A stretch of 64,000 nt of DNA from Candidatus Blautia intestinigallinarum (GCA_019112635.1 DXIX01000002.1:62001-126000); one strand, 5' to 3'. Shown: positions 45,400-53,896, numbered from the stretch's first letter. A program made the numbers and translations. The notes: generated from the letters alone by a model not told the origin.

Positions 45400-46119
45400 T
45401 CATGCCGGAAGCTCCCCAAGCAAATATTCGCGGAACTTCTCCTTAGCCTCATGATATTTTCCTCTGCTCACAGAGATCTTCTGACCACTGAACAGAAGTA
45501 TGTTTTCCACCGTAAAGTTCTCGATAAAATTCATGTTCACCAGATAACTTTTGTGGCATCTCAGAAAGTTTGACGGGAGCATCTGCTCCAGATCATCCAG
45601 CTTAATATAAACGGAACATCGCTTCTCTTCTCCCACAAAAGTCGCAACTCGTTTGTGGCTCTCCACATACTGCAATTCATTACATGGAATGCGGCAAAAC
45701 ATTCCTTTTTCCATCACAACAACCGCTTTCTCATCCTGGGGCGGAAGATGACGTTCTCCCCATCTGAGTGCTGCAAATAAAGCCTCTAAAGTGACAGGTT
45801 TATGGATAAAATAGGATGGTTCACTCTCAAAAATCTTCTCGATATCCTCTGGATTTTCACTCATGAATACAAGCGGTATGCTTCCACATTTCTTTCTGAT
45901 ATTTTCCGCTGCCTGAATCCCCTTGTGATCACCGAATGCCAGATCCATAAAGACGAGATCCGGCAAGGAACGAATGTCAAAAGCCATCGTCTGCAGATGT
46001 CTTTCTTCACAGAAGACCCGAATCTTTCCCTTTACTTCCGGTAAAGTCTTCAGAATGTGCAGAAATTTTCTTGCCTCATTTTCTTCGTTTTCACATATCC
46101 ATATCTTCTTCATAACCAT
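45400..46119 (-). CDS. LytTR-family response regulator (divergent from the kinase cluster)
   Basis: The protein has about 239 residues. The receiver domain has an acidic pocket (ICENEENE), phospho-Asp in DLVFMDLAFGD (about 58) and Lys in SYFIHKPV. The C-terminal LytTR DNA-binding domain (about 135-235) contains LQYVESHKRVATFV and LPSNFLRCHKSYLVNMNFIE. It is an AgrA-type activator. It is transcribed away from the GHKL and membrane genes across a 320-bp AT-rich gap. The start is uncertain: TTG 46131, ATG 46119 and ATG 46113 are all in frame, and none has an ideally spaced ribosome site. Confidence 0.9.
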   Translation of the reverse strand: MVMKKIWICENEENEARKFLHILKTLPEVKGKIRVFCEERHLQTMAFDIRSLPDLVFMDLAFGDHKGIQAAENIRKKCGSIPLVFMSENPEDIEKIFESEPSYFIHKPVTLEALFAALRWGERHLPPQDEKAVVVMEKGMFCRIPCNELQYVESHKRVATFVGEEKRCSVYIKLDDLEQMLPSNFLRCHKSYLVNMNFIENFTVENILLFSGQKISVSRGKYHEAKEKFREYLLGELPA

Positions 46120-46440
46120 ATTTCTATGCAATTCTCCCTATTTTATCCGATATTGAAGTTCATTTTATCCCTCTGTACCACATCATTTCAATAATTCTGC
46201 ACTAATAGACACTTTATTGTAACCAATAACCACTTTTTACAGATATTTGAATCGTAAAAATTCACTTTCAAAAGTGGCTTTCTTTTCCTTCCACATTCTT
46301 TTTTTTACATAAACATCCATTTTTTCGTCACTAATTGCCATTTTTTTAGTAATAGTTCCATTGTCTTATCTCGGCCAATTTCGTATAATATTGATGTATG
46401 TAAAATCATACCTATCTTGTTACGATTGAGGAGGCGTTTC
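46120..46440. promoter_or_regulatory. AT-rich divergent control region with promoter and 21-bp-spaced direct repeats
   Basis: For the rightward unit, TTGTCT (46361-46366) and TATAAT (46384-46389) are 17 bases apart, about 50 bases before the GHKL gene ATG. Upstream, CCATTTTTT occurs at 46317 and 46338, a 21-base repeat ending about 14 bases before the -35. LytTR proteins typically bind nine-base direct repeats spaced like this. CCACTTTT near 46220 and AAAAGTGG near 46270 form a wider inverted repeat. No ORF with coding character was seen here. Confidence 0.5.
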
Positions 46441-47319
46441 ATGCGGGTAAAAAAATTTCTTTTCTATTTCTGTTTTCTTTTTTACCAGTTAATGATTCTT
46501 TGTCAAATTTATCTTCACCGCTACAAAGTGGGAAATTTCTGGGGAATGGTCTCCTCTTTGATTATTTTTGCCGCGATTGCGTGCATCGTTTTCTCTTTCT
46601 TTTCACTGGTCAAAGAAATACAATTAAATGCAAAAGCAGAAGTGGATCTCTACATCCTTCGTCAGCAGGAAGAACTTCAGTCCAAACAGACACAGCTTCT
46701 TCAGCACAGAAAAAAGGACACTCTCTGTTTTCAGAAAGAGATTCTGGATTCTCTGGAACAGCTCCAGGCATATCTCCAGGAAAAAGATATTGACAATGGC
46801 CAGCTTTGTTTCCAGCAATTGACAGAAAACTTTCAGCATGTCCGTTTCCGCCCCTGCTGTTCGGACAGTTTAATCAGTGCCATTTTGGACAGTAAAAAGA
46901 AAGCAGCCTCTGAAGATGGCATTCAGGTTACTTATCAGATCATACTTCCCAGAGAGTGTGAAATGATTCATACCTCATTGAACACCATCTTTTTTAATTT
47001 GTTGGATAATGGAATCGAAGCCTGCCGCCGTCAGAAGGCTTCGCACCCTTTTATACAGGTAACCTCAAAAATCAGTGGAGAATTTTTGATTATACATATG
47101 ATAAATTCCAAATCGGAGAATGAACGTTTCTCCCACAATACCGTGAAAAAAGACGCTCTCTCCCATGGGCTTGGACTTTCCATCATTGAAGAAATCACAC
47201 GGGAAAGAGACGGTTCCTGTGAGTGGATCGACCATGGCACCACCTTTGAATCGACCGTGATGCTTCGCTGCTCCAGCCTGCAGGAAACTCCGTCTGAAAC
47301 ATCCAAAGGAGCGAAATAA
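46441..47319 (+). CDS. Membrane-anchored GHKL ATPase subunit without phospho-acceptor His
   Basis: The protein has about 292 residues: two N-terminal helices (about 5-24 and 33-54), a coiled coil (about 58-90), a DHp-like helix and a C-terminal GHKL ATPase. The ATPase has N box FFNLLDNGIEACRRQ, IHMINSKSE, and G box SHGLGLSIIEEI, as in the AgrC/LytS (HPK10) class. Where that class has an HD motif, this protein reads CFQKEILDSLEQL, with no His. It therefore has the catalytic half of a kinase but no site to phosphorylate. ATG 46441 follows GAGGAGGCGTTTC. The next gene starts one base after its stop and supplies a membrane protein with the His. Confidence 0.88.
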   Translation: MRVKKFLFYFCFLFYQLMILCQIYLHRYKVGNFWGMVSSLIIFAAIACIVFSFFSLVKEIQLNAKAEVDLYILRQQEELQSKQTQLLQHRKKDTLCFQKEILDSLEQLQAYLQEKDIDNGQLCFQQLTENFQHVRFRPCCSDSLISAILDSKKKAASEDGIQVTYQIILPRECEMIHTSLNTIFFNLLDNGIEACRRQKASHPFIQVTSKISGEFLIIHMINSKSENERFSHNTVKKDALSHGLGLSIIEEITRERDGSCEWIDHGTTFESTVMLRCSSLQETPSETSKGAK

Positions 47320-48165
47320 ATGAATCTTACCATTTTCAGCCACTGTATCATTCTGGCCTTTTACATTTGTGCCGTTACTTATTTTTACTGCCGGATCCTG
47401 ACCCCGAAAAAACACATTAAAAATCCTTATCTGGCCAGTGTCCTTCTCATGTCTCCGGACCTTCTGGTATGTATATATAACTACCACGATGTCACGTATA
47501 TTCACTGGCTGATGATTATGCTTCCTTTATTTTTTCTTTTTCAGGATTCCATCCGAAAGCGGATTACCTGCTATGTTACGGTTTATCTGATCCTGATGTT
47601 CAGTGAACTCTTTGGATTTTTTATCTCCTGTACGCTGATTTCTCTTACTCTTGGCAGAATTGTTCTGCCCGCCGAAGTGACAAACGGTCAGGCCATCCTG
47701 TCTTCTCTATGTATTATTTTTTCCGGCATGGTACTGATCTGGATAACTTTTTCTTATATTATCAAACTCTTTCAATACCTAAAGATGAACACCTTATTTT
47801 TGATCGGTTTGCCGGTTATCCTGTGCACCATCGTACATATCCTCGTAGAAGACAGCAGCTGGGGATATTTGATCATCGCTTTATTTATCCTTTGTTATTT
47901 CTTCTTACATAAAGGCTTCCAAAATATGAGAAAACAAGAAATCGAACGCCGTCAAAGAGAAAAGCAAAGCCTAATCATCGAAAAGCAGCTGGCTTTTTCA
48001 AAAGATCTGGAAAAAGAATACCGGGAGCTTCGAAAATGGAGCCATGACATTGACAATCACATTCTGGCTCTTTCTTATCTGATGCAAAAAGAAAAATATG
48101 AAGACTGTATCAATTATATAGAACACATAAAGGAGAATGCACATGTTAAAGATTGCAATTTGTGA
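47320..48165 (+). CDS. Membrane sensor with His-containing DHp helix but no ATPase domain
   Basis: The 281-residue protein has six predicted helices (about 1-200), an alpha-helical linker, then ELRKWSHDIDNHILALSYLMQ with His at about 242. This matches the HD phospho-acceptor helix of AgrC-type kinases. The protein then ends about 40 residues later with no N, G1 or G2 box. Full-length AgrC-type kinases carry about 130 more residues. The ATPase appears to be supplied by the preceding gene product (inference). The last 23 bp overlap the response regulator gene, arguing for coupled expression. AAAGGAGCGAAATAA precedes the ATG. Confidence 0.87.
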   Translation: MNLTIFSHCIILAFYICAVTYFYCRILTPKKHIKNPYLASVLLMSPDLLVCIYNYHDVTYIHWLMIMLPLFFLFQDSIRKRITCYVTVYLILMFSELFGFFISCTLISLTLGRIVLPAEVTNGQAILSSLCIIFSGMVLIWITFSYIIKLFQYLKMNTLFLIGLPVILCTIVHILVEDSSWGYLIIALFILCYFFLHKGFQNMRKQEIERRQREKQSLIIEKQLAFSKDLEKEYRELRKWSHDIDNHILALSYLMQKEKYEDCINYIEHIKENAHVKDCNL

Positions 48166-48850
48166 GGATAATCCCATCCACGCACAACATCTTAGGGATT
48201 TACTGAAACTTCATATGGCTCAGCCCTATGAGACGGCAGTATTTGCCTCGGCTCAGCATTTCTGGGATACTTTCCATGAAAAACAGCAGTCTTACGATAT
48301 CGTTTTCATGGATATTGAACTGAGCACAGAAGCAGAGAACGGTATCTCGCTGGCTCAGAATATTAACCATGTATCTCCCAACACACAGATTATTTATATC
48401 AGTCAGTACCTGGAGTATGCCTCGCCGGTATATGAGACAAAGCATGTCTATTTTATCAGCAAAGAACAAGCTGATGCCTACCTTCCCAAAGCTTTGCAGA
48501 CAGCCATTCAGAACCTGACAGACATCCAAAATCAATATCTGCATTTCCGCCAGAAAAAAAGTCCCTGCCAGGTACTTCAAAGTGATATTCTGTACATGGA
48601 GCGAGTTCTCAGAACCACTTCCATTTACACTCGAACCCAGGAGAACCCTTTCATCACCGCTGAGAATCTCTCTTCTCTGCTGGAACGTCTCGCCCCGGTC
48701 TTTGTCTTGTGTCACAGAAGTTATGCTGTGAACCTGAAAGCCGTCCGAACGTTCAACCGGGAACAGATCATCCTCTTTGATGGACGGGAAGTTCCCATGG
48801 GGCGGACTCACTATGAACAATTCAAGAAAGATTTCGCGAAATTAAGCTGA
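48143..48850 (+). CDS. LytTR-family response regulator
   Basis: The protein has about 235 residues. The receiver domain begins MLKIAICEDNPIHAQHL with phospho-Asp in DIVFMDIELS (about 55) and Lys in VYFISKEQ. The C-terminal LytTR domain reads DILYMERVLRTTSIYT and FVLCHRSYAVNLKAVRTF. It is the expected phosphate acceptor for the flanking split kinase pair. ATG 48143 has AAAGGAG eight bases upstream and is preferred to 48137. It begins inside the preceding sensor gene and ends 11 bp before the second GHKL gene. Confidence 0.92.
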   Translation: MLKIAICEDNPIHAQHLRDLLKLHMAQPYETAVFASAQHFWDTFHEKQQSYDIVFMDIELSTEAENGISLAQNINHVSPNTQIIYISQYLEYASPVYETKHVYFISKEQADAYLPKALQTAIQNLTDIQNQYLHFRQKKSPCQVLQSDILYMERVLRTTSIYTRTQENPFITAENLSSLLERLAPVFVLCHRSYAVNLKAVRTFNREQIILFDGREVPMGRTHYEQFKKDFAKLS

Positions 48851-48861
48851 GGTGTCAATCT

Positions 48862-49728
48862 ATGAAACGTAAGAAAATTGCATTTTTCTTCTTTTTTTCC
48901 GTTTATCAAATCGGAACTTTAGTCATGATGAGTATTCAAAAATATTCTCCTGAAAACTTCTCCTACACCATCATGATGATATTTGTATACTGTCTTGGGC
49001 AATTCCCCTCTCTTCTTCTCTTTTTCTCACTGGTAAAAGAAATCTTTCAGGACGCAAAATTAGAGGCTGATTTGAAGATGCTGGAACAGCAGCAGGCTCT
49101 CCGGGAAAGACAATTACTCGCACTGCAAAAAAGGAAAAATGCTACCCAGAATTTTCAGGAGAAGATTACCAGGAAACTGGCCTATCTCGACCATTGTCTG
49201 GAAGAAAAAAATTATGAGGAAGCCTTGTCCTGTTATCAGAAATTATCTCTGGATTTTCAGAAAGTGCGTTTTCGTCCCTGCTGTTCAGACAGCCTGATCA
49301 ATGCCATTTTGGACAGTAAGAAACTCACCGCACAGGAGCATCATATTCAGGTAAATTACCAGATTTTCCTGCCGGAAGAAATGGAACTGATCTCCTCCTC
49401 TTTGAGCTGTATCTTCTTCAATCTTATGGATAACGGAATCGAAGCCTGTCTCAAATCCGGCAATTCCCCGCTTTTCATACAGTTATCCACCCGGGTAAAC
49501 GGAGACTTCATCATTATCCACATGATAAACTCCAAAAGCTGTGAAGAGTCCTTCAACCATAAAACCTCAAAAAACGATTCTCTCGCTCATGGGTACGGAC
49601 TTTCTATCATTGAGGAGATTGCCAGGGACAACGACGGTTCCTGCGAATGGACCGATCACGGAACTACCTTTGAGTCTACTGTCATGATCCGTGGCCGTAC
49701 ACAGGAATCGCCCGCCGGCAAAATATGA
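48862..49728 (+). CDS. Second membrane-anchored GHKL ATPase subunit without phospho-acceptor His
   Basis: The 288-residue protein is a paralogue of the 46441-47319 product: two helices, a coiled coil rich in Gln and Glu, and a DHp-like segment NFQEKITRKLAYLDHCLEE with no HD motif. A shared element RFRPCCSDSLINAILDSKK follows, then the GHKL N box FFNLMDNGIEACLK, IHMINSKSC and AHGYGLSIIEEIARD. ATP-binding residues look intact. It is followed after 31 bp by a membrane protein of the sensor family. The tandem arrangement suggests duplication of the subunit pair. Confidence 0.87.
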   Translation: MKRKKIAFFFFFSVYQIGTLVMMSIQKYSPENFSYTIMMIFVYCLGQFPSLLLFFSLVKEIFQDAKLEADLKMLEQQQALRERQLLALQKRKNATQNFQEKITRKLAYLDHCLEEKNYEEALSCYQKLSLDFQKVRFRPCCSDSLINAILDSKKLTAQEHHIQVNYQIFLPEEMELISSSLSCIFFNLMDNGIEACLKSGNSPLFIQLSTRVNGDFIIIHMINSKSCEESFNHKTSKNDSLAHGYGLSIIEEIARDNDGSCEWTDHGTTFESTVMIRGRTQESPAGKI

Positions 49729-49759
49729 CCACCTGATTTCACTTACGGAGGATTTTCCC

Positions 49760-50455
49760 ATGACTATTTATTCCATCAGCTATACCTTGACTTCTTTTTT
49801 CTACCTGTGGGCTCTCACCCATATTTATTTTAGTTTTCTCTCACCCAAACAGACCATTTCACATCCCCGGCTTCTCTGTTGTCTTCTCCTGTCTCCCATG
49901 GTTGTTCTGACGATGATCCAGCACTATTATCTGCGCATCTCCGTCTGGCTGATCATGCTGTTTCCATTGTTTCTCTTTCTGGATTCCTGGAGAAGGAGAA
50001 TCGCCTGCTATGTGACTGCTTATCTGATCTTGCTGCTCAATGAATCTATTTGCTACGCCCTGGCCTATATGGCTGCCTTCAGTATCACAAAGCAGGATTA
50101 TCAATGGATTTCCCCCATCGATTCCATGCCCCGCGCAGTTCTTCCCACAGCCATTCTCACCATTCTGACGGGTATCCCTCTGGTACTCATACTCGTTCAT
50201 TATGGAAAAGTCTGGTTCTGCTATATAAAAACTACCACTCTGCTTATGATCGGCCTTCCCATTGTGCTGAGTCTTATTCAGGAAATTCCCATATGTTCCG
50301 GAAAGATCTCTCACTTATTTATTATTCCTCTATATTCCCTGTGTATTTTCTCGCTGATTGCAGGTTTTCGCAGAATGCACCGCCAGGAACTGCTCCGAAA
50401 AGAACAGTATCCACAGACAAGCCAGTATATCAAATCAATATTAAAACATTTATAG
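49760..50455 (+). CDS. Membrane sensor paralogue lacking the His helix
   Basis: The protein has about 231 residues. ATG 49760 (ACGGAGGATTTTCCC upstream) is chosen over the track start 49691, which lies inside the GHKL gene. It has six helices closely resembling the two other membrane proteins of the cluster, including the C-terminal landmark GFRRMHRQELLRKEQ. It then ends quickly with SQYIKSILKHL. The paralogue at 50465 has GFRRMHLQELLR, about 45 residues with the HD helix, then AYIKDILQKK. This copy therefore looks like an in-frame internal loss of the phospho-acceptor helix. It may be a ligand-binding decoy or a partner subunit (inference). Confidence 0.82.
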   Translation: MTIYSISYTLTSFFYLWALTHIYFSFLSPKQTISHPRLLCCLLLSPMVVLTMIQHYYLRISVWLIMLFPLFLFLDSWRRRIACYVTAYLILLLNESICYALAYMAAFSITKQDYQWISPIDSMPRAVLPTAILTILTGIPLVLILVHYGKVWFCYIKTTTLLMIGLPIVLSLIQEIPICSGKISHLFIIPLYSLCIFSLIAGFRRMHRQELLRKEQYPQTSQYIKSILKHL

Positions 50456-50464
50456 GAGGTTCCC

Positions 50465-51298
50465 ATGGATTTAATCACCTTAAGTTATCTCATATCCTGC
50501 GTTTACTATGTCGGAGCAGTCTCTTACCTCTACAGCAATCTTATGACTGCCAAGCCATCCATCAAGCGTCCTTTTATCCTGACCGCCCTCCTTTTGACTC
50601 CTATGTTTGTGGTTATTCTGATCGACTATCACTATATTGGAATGTTTTTATGGATCTTTATCATTTTCCCCTTATTTCTCTATCAGGATCCATGGAAAAA
50701 ACGTTTCACCTGCTATATCACTATCTATCTGATTATGCTGGTCAATGAATTATTAGCCGTGATGGTTTCTTATTTCCTGATCTCGCTCCTGTCGGAAAAG
50801 GGAACCGTCTTAACAAGCCTAAACAGTTCCCCGATTACCGCCATTCCCACTTCCATACTGACTGTCCTTTTTGGAACTTTCCTGACACGGCTTTTTGTAA
50901 CCTCTTTAAAACCTTGGTTTTCCCATATCCATTCCAGTACTCTTGCCCTTCTGGGATTACCTCTGGTTATTGTCACTCTCATGGAAATTCCTTACTTTGT
51001 CAACTCCTTTTCACCGCTTTTGATCGCACTGTTTTTTCCACCGTGCTATGCCTTGCTTCTCTTTGGCTTTCGCAGAATGCACCTTCAGGAATTGCTTCGA
51101 AATCAACGCTTCAATCGTCTTCTGCTCATAGAGAAACAGATCCTCTACTCCAAAGAATTAGAAAAAGAATACCAGAAGCTCCGGCGATGGAATCACGACA
51201 TCGACAATCACTTTCTCGCCCTTTCCTATCTGCTGCAGCATGAAAAATATGAGGAAAGTTCTGCCTATATCAAAGACATTCTGCAGAAGAAAAACTGA
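50465..51298 (+). CDS. Membrane sensor with His-containing DHp helix but no ATPase domain, second copy
   Basis: The 277-residue protein has six helices, the GFRRMHLQELLRN landmark, a linker LEKEYQKLRRWNHDIDNHFLALSYLLQHEKYEE with the HD motif (His about 244), then an end only about 30 residues later. It has no ATPase domain, as in the 47320-48165 copy. It would need the GHKL subunit in trans to be phosphorylated (inference). AGGAGGTTCCC precedes the ATG. It is the last gene of the cluster; a consensus-type promoter for the MATE gene follows. Confidence 0.87.
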   Translation: MDLITLSYLISCVYYVGAVSYLYSNLMTAKPSIKRPFILTALLLTPMFVVILIDYHYIGMFLWIFIIFPLFLYQDPWKKRFTCYITIYLIMLVNELLAVMVSYFLISLLSEKGTVLTSLNSSPITAIPTSILTVLFGTFLTRLFVTSLKPWFSHIHSSTLALLGLPLVIVTLMEIPYFVNSFSPLLIALFFPPCYALLLFGFRRMHLQELLRNQRFNRLLLIEKQILYSKELEKEYQKLRRWNHDIDNHFLALSYLLQHEKYEESSAYIKDILQKKN

Positions 51299-51320
51299 TC
51301 GACATTTTTTCTATTTTTTC

Positions 51321-51350
51321 TTGTCAGAGTAGCTCTTCGCCCTTTATAAT
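51321..51350 (+). promoter_or_regulatory. Promoter of the MATE transporter gene
   Basis: TTGTCA (51321-51326), an 18-base spacer and TATAAT (51345-51350). A small hairpin TGCCT/AGGCA lies in the leader at about 51394-51407. Confidence 0.65.
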
Positions 51351-51437
51351 ATATTATATATAATCTGTTATCTGCATTTTGACAACAGACTCATGCCTTG
51401 TCAGGCAAGTTTTGAATTTGGGGTAAAGGGGAAAATT

Positions 51438-52823
51438 ATGAAAGTAAAAGAAATGTTTAATCCATCCGACATGACCGTCGGAAAACCATGGGAAAAGATT
51501 GTAATTTTCACAGTTCCCATGTTAATCGGCAACATTGCCCAACAGTTATACAATACCGTTGACAGTATTGTGGTTGGAAATTTTATCGGTGACAATGCAC
51601 TGGCCGCTGTGGGCAGTGCCAATCCCATCTTAAATCTTCTTCTGGTCTTATTCATGGGAATCTCTGTAGGCGCCAATGTCATGGTTTCCCAGTATTTCGG
51701 TGCCCGTCAGAGGGAAGAACTTTCCAAAACCATCGGCACCTGTATCACTCTGACAGCCATTGCCACTGTGATTATCATGGCTGTGGGCTCTTTGATCACC
51801 ATGCCGCTGCTGCGTTTTTTAAATACACCGGAATCTATCATTGACTGGTGCGCCTCCTATCTGCGGATTCTGCTCCTGGGAATCGGAGGTGTGGCATATT
51901 ACAATATTTTGTGCGGAATCTTAAGAGGTATCGGCGATTCTTTTTCCGCTCTCCTCTATCTTTTGATCGCCACCGTCATCAATACCATTCTGGATGTCTG
52001 GTTCGTCGCAGGACTGAACATGGGCGTGGCAGGCGCTGCCCTGGCCACAGTCATCGCCCAGGTCACTTCCAGTATCCTCTGTCTGTGGAAACTTTGCCGT
52101 ATGACACAATATTTTGATCTGAAAATTTGTTATCTGAAGCCAGGCCGCAGATACAGTATTGATATGATCCGCCTCGGTCTCCCTTCAGGGCTCACCCAGG
52201 CAATTTTCTCCATGGCATTGGTGGTTGTCCAGTCTTTGACCAATAGTTTCGGGGAGATGGTAATTGCGGCAAACGTCATTTTGATGCGTGTAGACGGTTT
52301 TGCCATGATGCCGAATTTTTCCTTCGGAACTGCTATGACCACCTACGCCGGACAGAATGTGGGGGCCAACCGTTATGACCGTGTCACCCAGGGTGCCCGC
52401 CAGGGAACTTTTATCGCTGCCGGGACTTCCGCCGTGATTACTCTTCTGATCCTTCTGTTCGGCAAACCTCTCATGGGAATCTTCACCGATACCCGGGAAC
52501 TTGTCAACTTAAGCTATCAGCTGATGATGATTCTCGCCGTGGGATACATTGCCATGGGTGTGACACAGAGTCTGTCCGGCGTTATGCGCGGTGCCGGTGA
52601 CACTATGACTCCCATGTGGATTTCCATTGTGACTACCGTTATTATCCGGATTCCTATTGCTTATGGAATTTCCTATCTCACAAGGACGCCAGAACTTCCT
52701 CACGGGCATTACACCTGTGTGTGGGTATCCCTCCTGATCTCCTGGGTACTTGGCGCACTAATTACCACCTTCTTTTACCGGAGAGGCAATTGGAAGACAA
52801 AAGGATTGCATCAAAACAATTAA
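51438..52823 (+). CDS. MATE-family efflux transporter
   Basis: The protein has about 461 residues and twelve helices. It starts MKVKEMFNPSDMTVGKPWEKIVIFTVPMLIGNIAQQLYNTVDSIVVG, the DinF/NorM-like MATE start common in Firmicutes. A second repeat begins near RLGLPSGLTQAIFSMALVVVQSL. MATE proteins expel drugs or metabolites using sodium or proton gradients. ATG 51438 follows AAAGGGGAAAATT; the track's start at 51393 lacks a ribosome site. It follows the split-kinase cluster and could be an output of it (inference from position only). Confidence 0.94.
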   Translation: MKVKEMFNPSDMTVGKPWEKIVIFTVPMLIGNIAQQLYNTVDSIVVGNFIGDNALAAVGSANPILNLLLVLFMGISVGANVMVSQYFGARQREELSKTIGTCITLTAIATVIIMAVGSLITMPLLRFLNTPESIIDWCASYLRILLLGIGGVAYYNILCGILRGIGDSFSALLYLLIATVINTILDVWFVAGLNMGVAGAALATVIAQVTSSILCLWKLCRMTQYFDLKICYLKPGRRYSIDMIRLGLPSGLTQAIFSMALVVVQSLTNSFGEMVIAANVILMRVDGFAMMPNFSFGTAMTTYAGQNVGANRYDRVTQGARQGTFIAAGTSAVITLLILLFGKPLMGIFTDTRELVNLSYQLMMILAVGYIAMGVTQSLSGVMRGAGDTMTPMWISIVTTVIIRIPIAYGISYLTRTPELPHGHYTCVWVSLLISWVLGALITTFFYRRGNWKTKGLHQNN

Positions 52824-52890
52824 AATCATCACTGTGTGCAGAGCATTCATTCAATAGGGAACCGACACCCGCCGCTGGTATAAGTTTGTC

Positions 52891-52915
52891 ACTCACCGCC
52901 TGTAGAGGCGGGAGT
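52891..52915. other. Short hairpin between MATE and the Rpn gene
   Basis: ACTC-A-CCGCCT, a GTAG loop, AGGCGG-GAGT: ten base pairs with one bulge, without a T-run on either side. TTTGTCA and TGACAAA flank it more widely. It is not a convincing terminator. Small bulged hairpins like this occur at IS200/IS605-type ends, but no transposase is adjacent. Confidence 0.4.
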
Positions 52916-52933
52916 CTTCCCTATCTGACAAAA

Positions 52934-53896
52934 TCATTTGCTCACATTCTCTTTTTCTAAAACCTTCTGAAGTTCTTCCACAGAATATCCTCTTTGAATT
53001 AACTGCAGAATTTTTCTTCGTTCTTCCGCTCTTCCTTCGTCTTTTCCCTCCAGCTTTCCTTCCAACTTTCCTTCTGTTTTCCCTTCGGCTTTTCCTTCTT
53101 CTCTTGCATCCATAAGCATATCATTCAATCCTTTAAACATATTCACCGTCCCCTTTCCTGCTGTCTGTCTATTTTTCTTTAACTTTTCCAATTCTTTGTT
53201 CTCTGAAAACACGCTGATCAAATCATAGGCTTCCTCTGCTAATTTTGATAAGCCTTCTTTCTCTTTAACAGCAAATCTTCGCAGTTTTTCTTTATCATCC
53301 GCATTTTGCAGAAAGCCAAACACTAATCTCAAATCTGTCTGAAATCGCTCTATGTAAGGATAACTTCCCTCCTCAATCAAATATAATGGATAGTCGGCAA
53401 CAAATTTCCGCATCTGCGGCGGCAAAGCATCCAGTTCCAGCAATTCCTGAAGACTCCTGGCCCCATCCCAGTGTTTGCCAAAATATAAAACGATGGTTAT
53501 CACCGGCCAAAAACGATCTGCCTTAGAAATCCCAGACAAAAATTCCTTCCCCGATAAGTCCTTTTTCTTCCGATGTTCTCTCCTTTTGTCTTGAAGCTGC
53601 TGCTCATACCTTCCCACGTCATATTCCATTACCCGAATTGGCATTGTATAATCCACCTGACTTTGCTCTTCCACACTAATCACCACAAACTGTGCCTTAT
53701 AAACCACTTTTCGGGTTAGATCCTGATATCTCCGAAAATATTTCTTCTCTCCTGTATAGATCTGTGTGCTATCCATCTCCTGGACATCCTCCGGATGAAT
53801 AACCATTTCCCCTTCAAAGCAATGTCCATTAATCAGGTCCGCGAAACCGCTTGGATCTCTCAGATAAATCGCTGCCATCACATCTTTTTTCGACAT
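52934..53896 (-). CDS. Rpn-family recombination-promoting nuclease / PD-(D/E)XK transposase-like protein
   Basis: The 320-residue protein has an N-terminal PD-(D/E)XK nuclease-like region (DVMAAIYLRDPSGFADLINGHCFEG, a later ARFVVISVEEQS-like core reading KAQFVVISVEEQS, and PVITIVLYFGKHWDGARSL). A helical middle follows, then a Gly/Glu/Lys-rich tail of repeated EGK units and an end RRKILQLIQRGYSVEELQKVLEKE. Rpn proteins are nucleases found in many copies in Lachnospiraceae and are linked to RecA-independent DNA transfer. The EGK repeats are likely to vary in copy number. A second fragment of the same tail occurs at 57.5 kb. Confidence 0.88.
   Translation of the reverse strand: MSKKDVMAAIYLRDPSGFADLINGHCFEGEMVIHPEDVQEMDSTQIYTGEKKYFRRYQDLTRKVVYKAQFVVISVEEQSQVDYTMPIRVMEYDVGRYEQQLQDKRREHRKKKDLSGKEFLSGISKADRFWPVITIVLYFGKHWDGARSLQELLELDALPPQMRKFVADYPLYLIEEGSYPYIERFQTDLRLVFGFLQNADDKEKLRRFAVKEKEGLSKLAEEAYDLISVFSENKELEKLKKNRQTAGKGTVNMFKGLNDMLMDAREEGKAEGKTEGKLEGKLEGKDEGRAEERRKILQLIQRGYSVEELQKVLEKENVSK

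Noticed and set aside
44583-45454. Plus-strand ORFs at 44583-45254 and 44936-45454
   Set aside because: No ribosome site, no recognisable motif and no codon bias; the minus-strand small ORF with terminator explains the region better.
46120-46440. AgrD-like autoinducing peptide gene in the divergent gap
   Set aside because: No short ORF with a ribosome site and peptide-precursor character was seen on either strand.
47065-47505. Minus-strand ORFs inside the kinase cluster
   Set aside because: They are shadows of the GHKL and sensor genes, without ribosome sites or motifs.
52891-52915. IS200/IS605 element end
   Set aside because: The bulged hairpin is suggestive, but no transposase, second end or target signature accompanies it.
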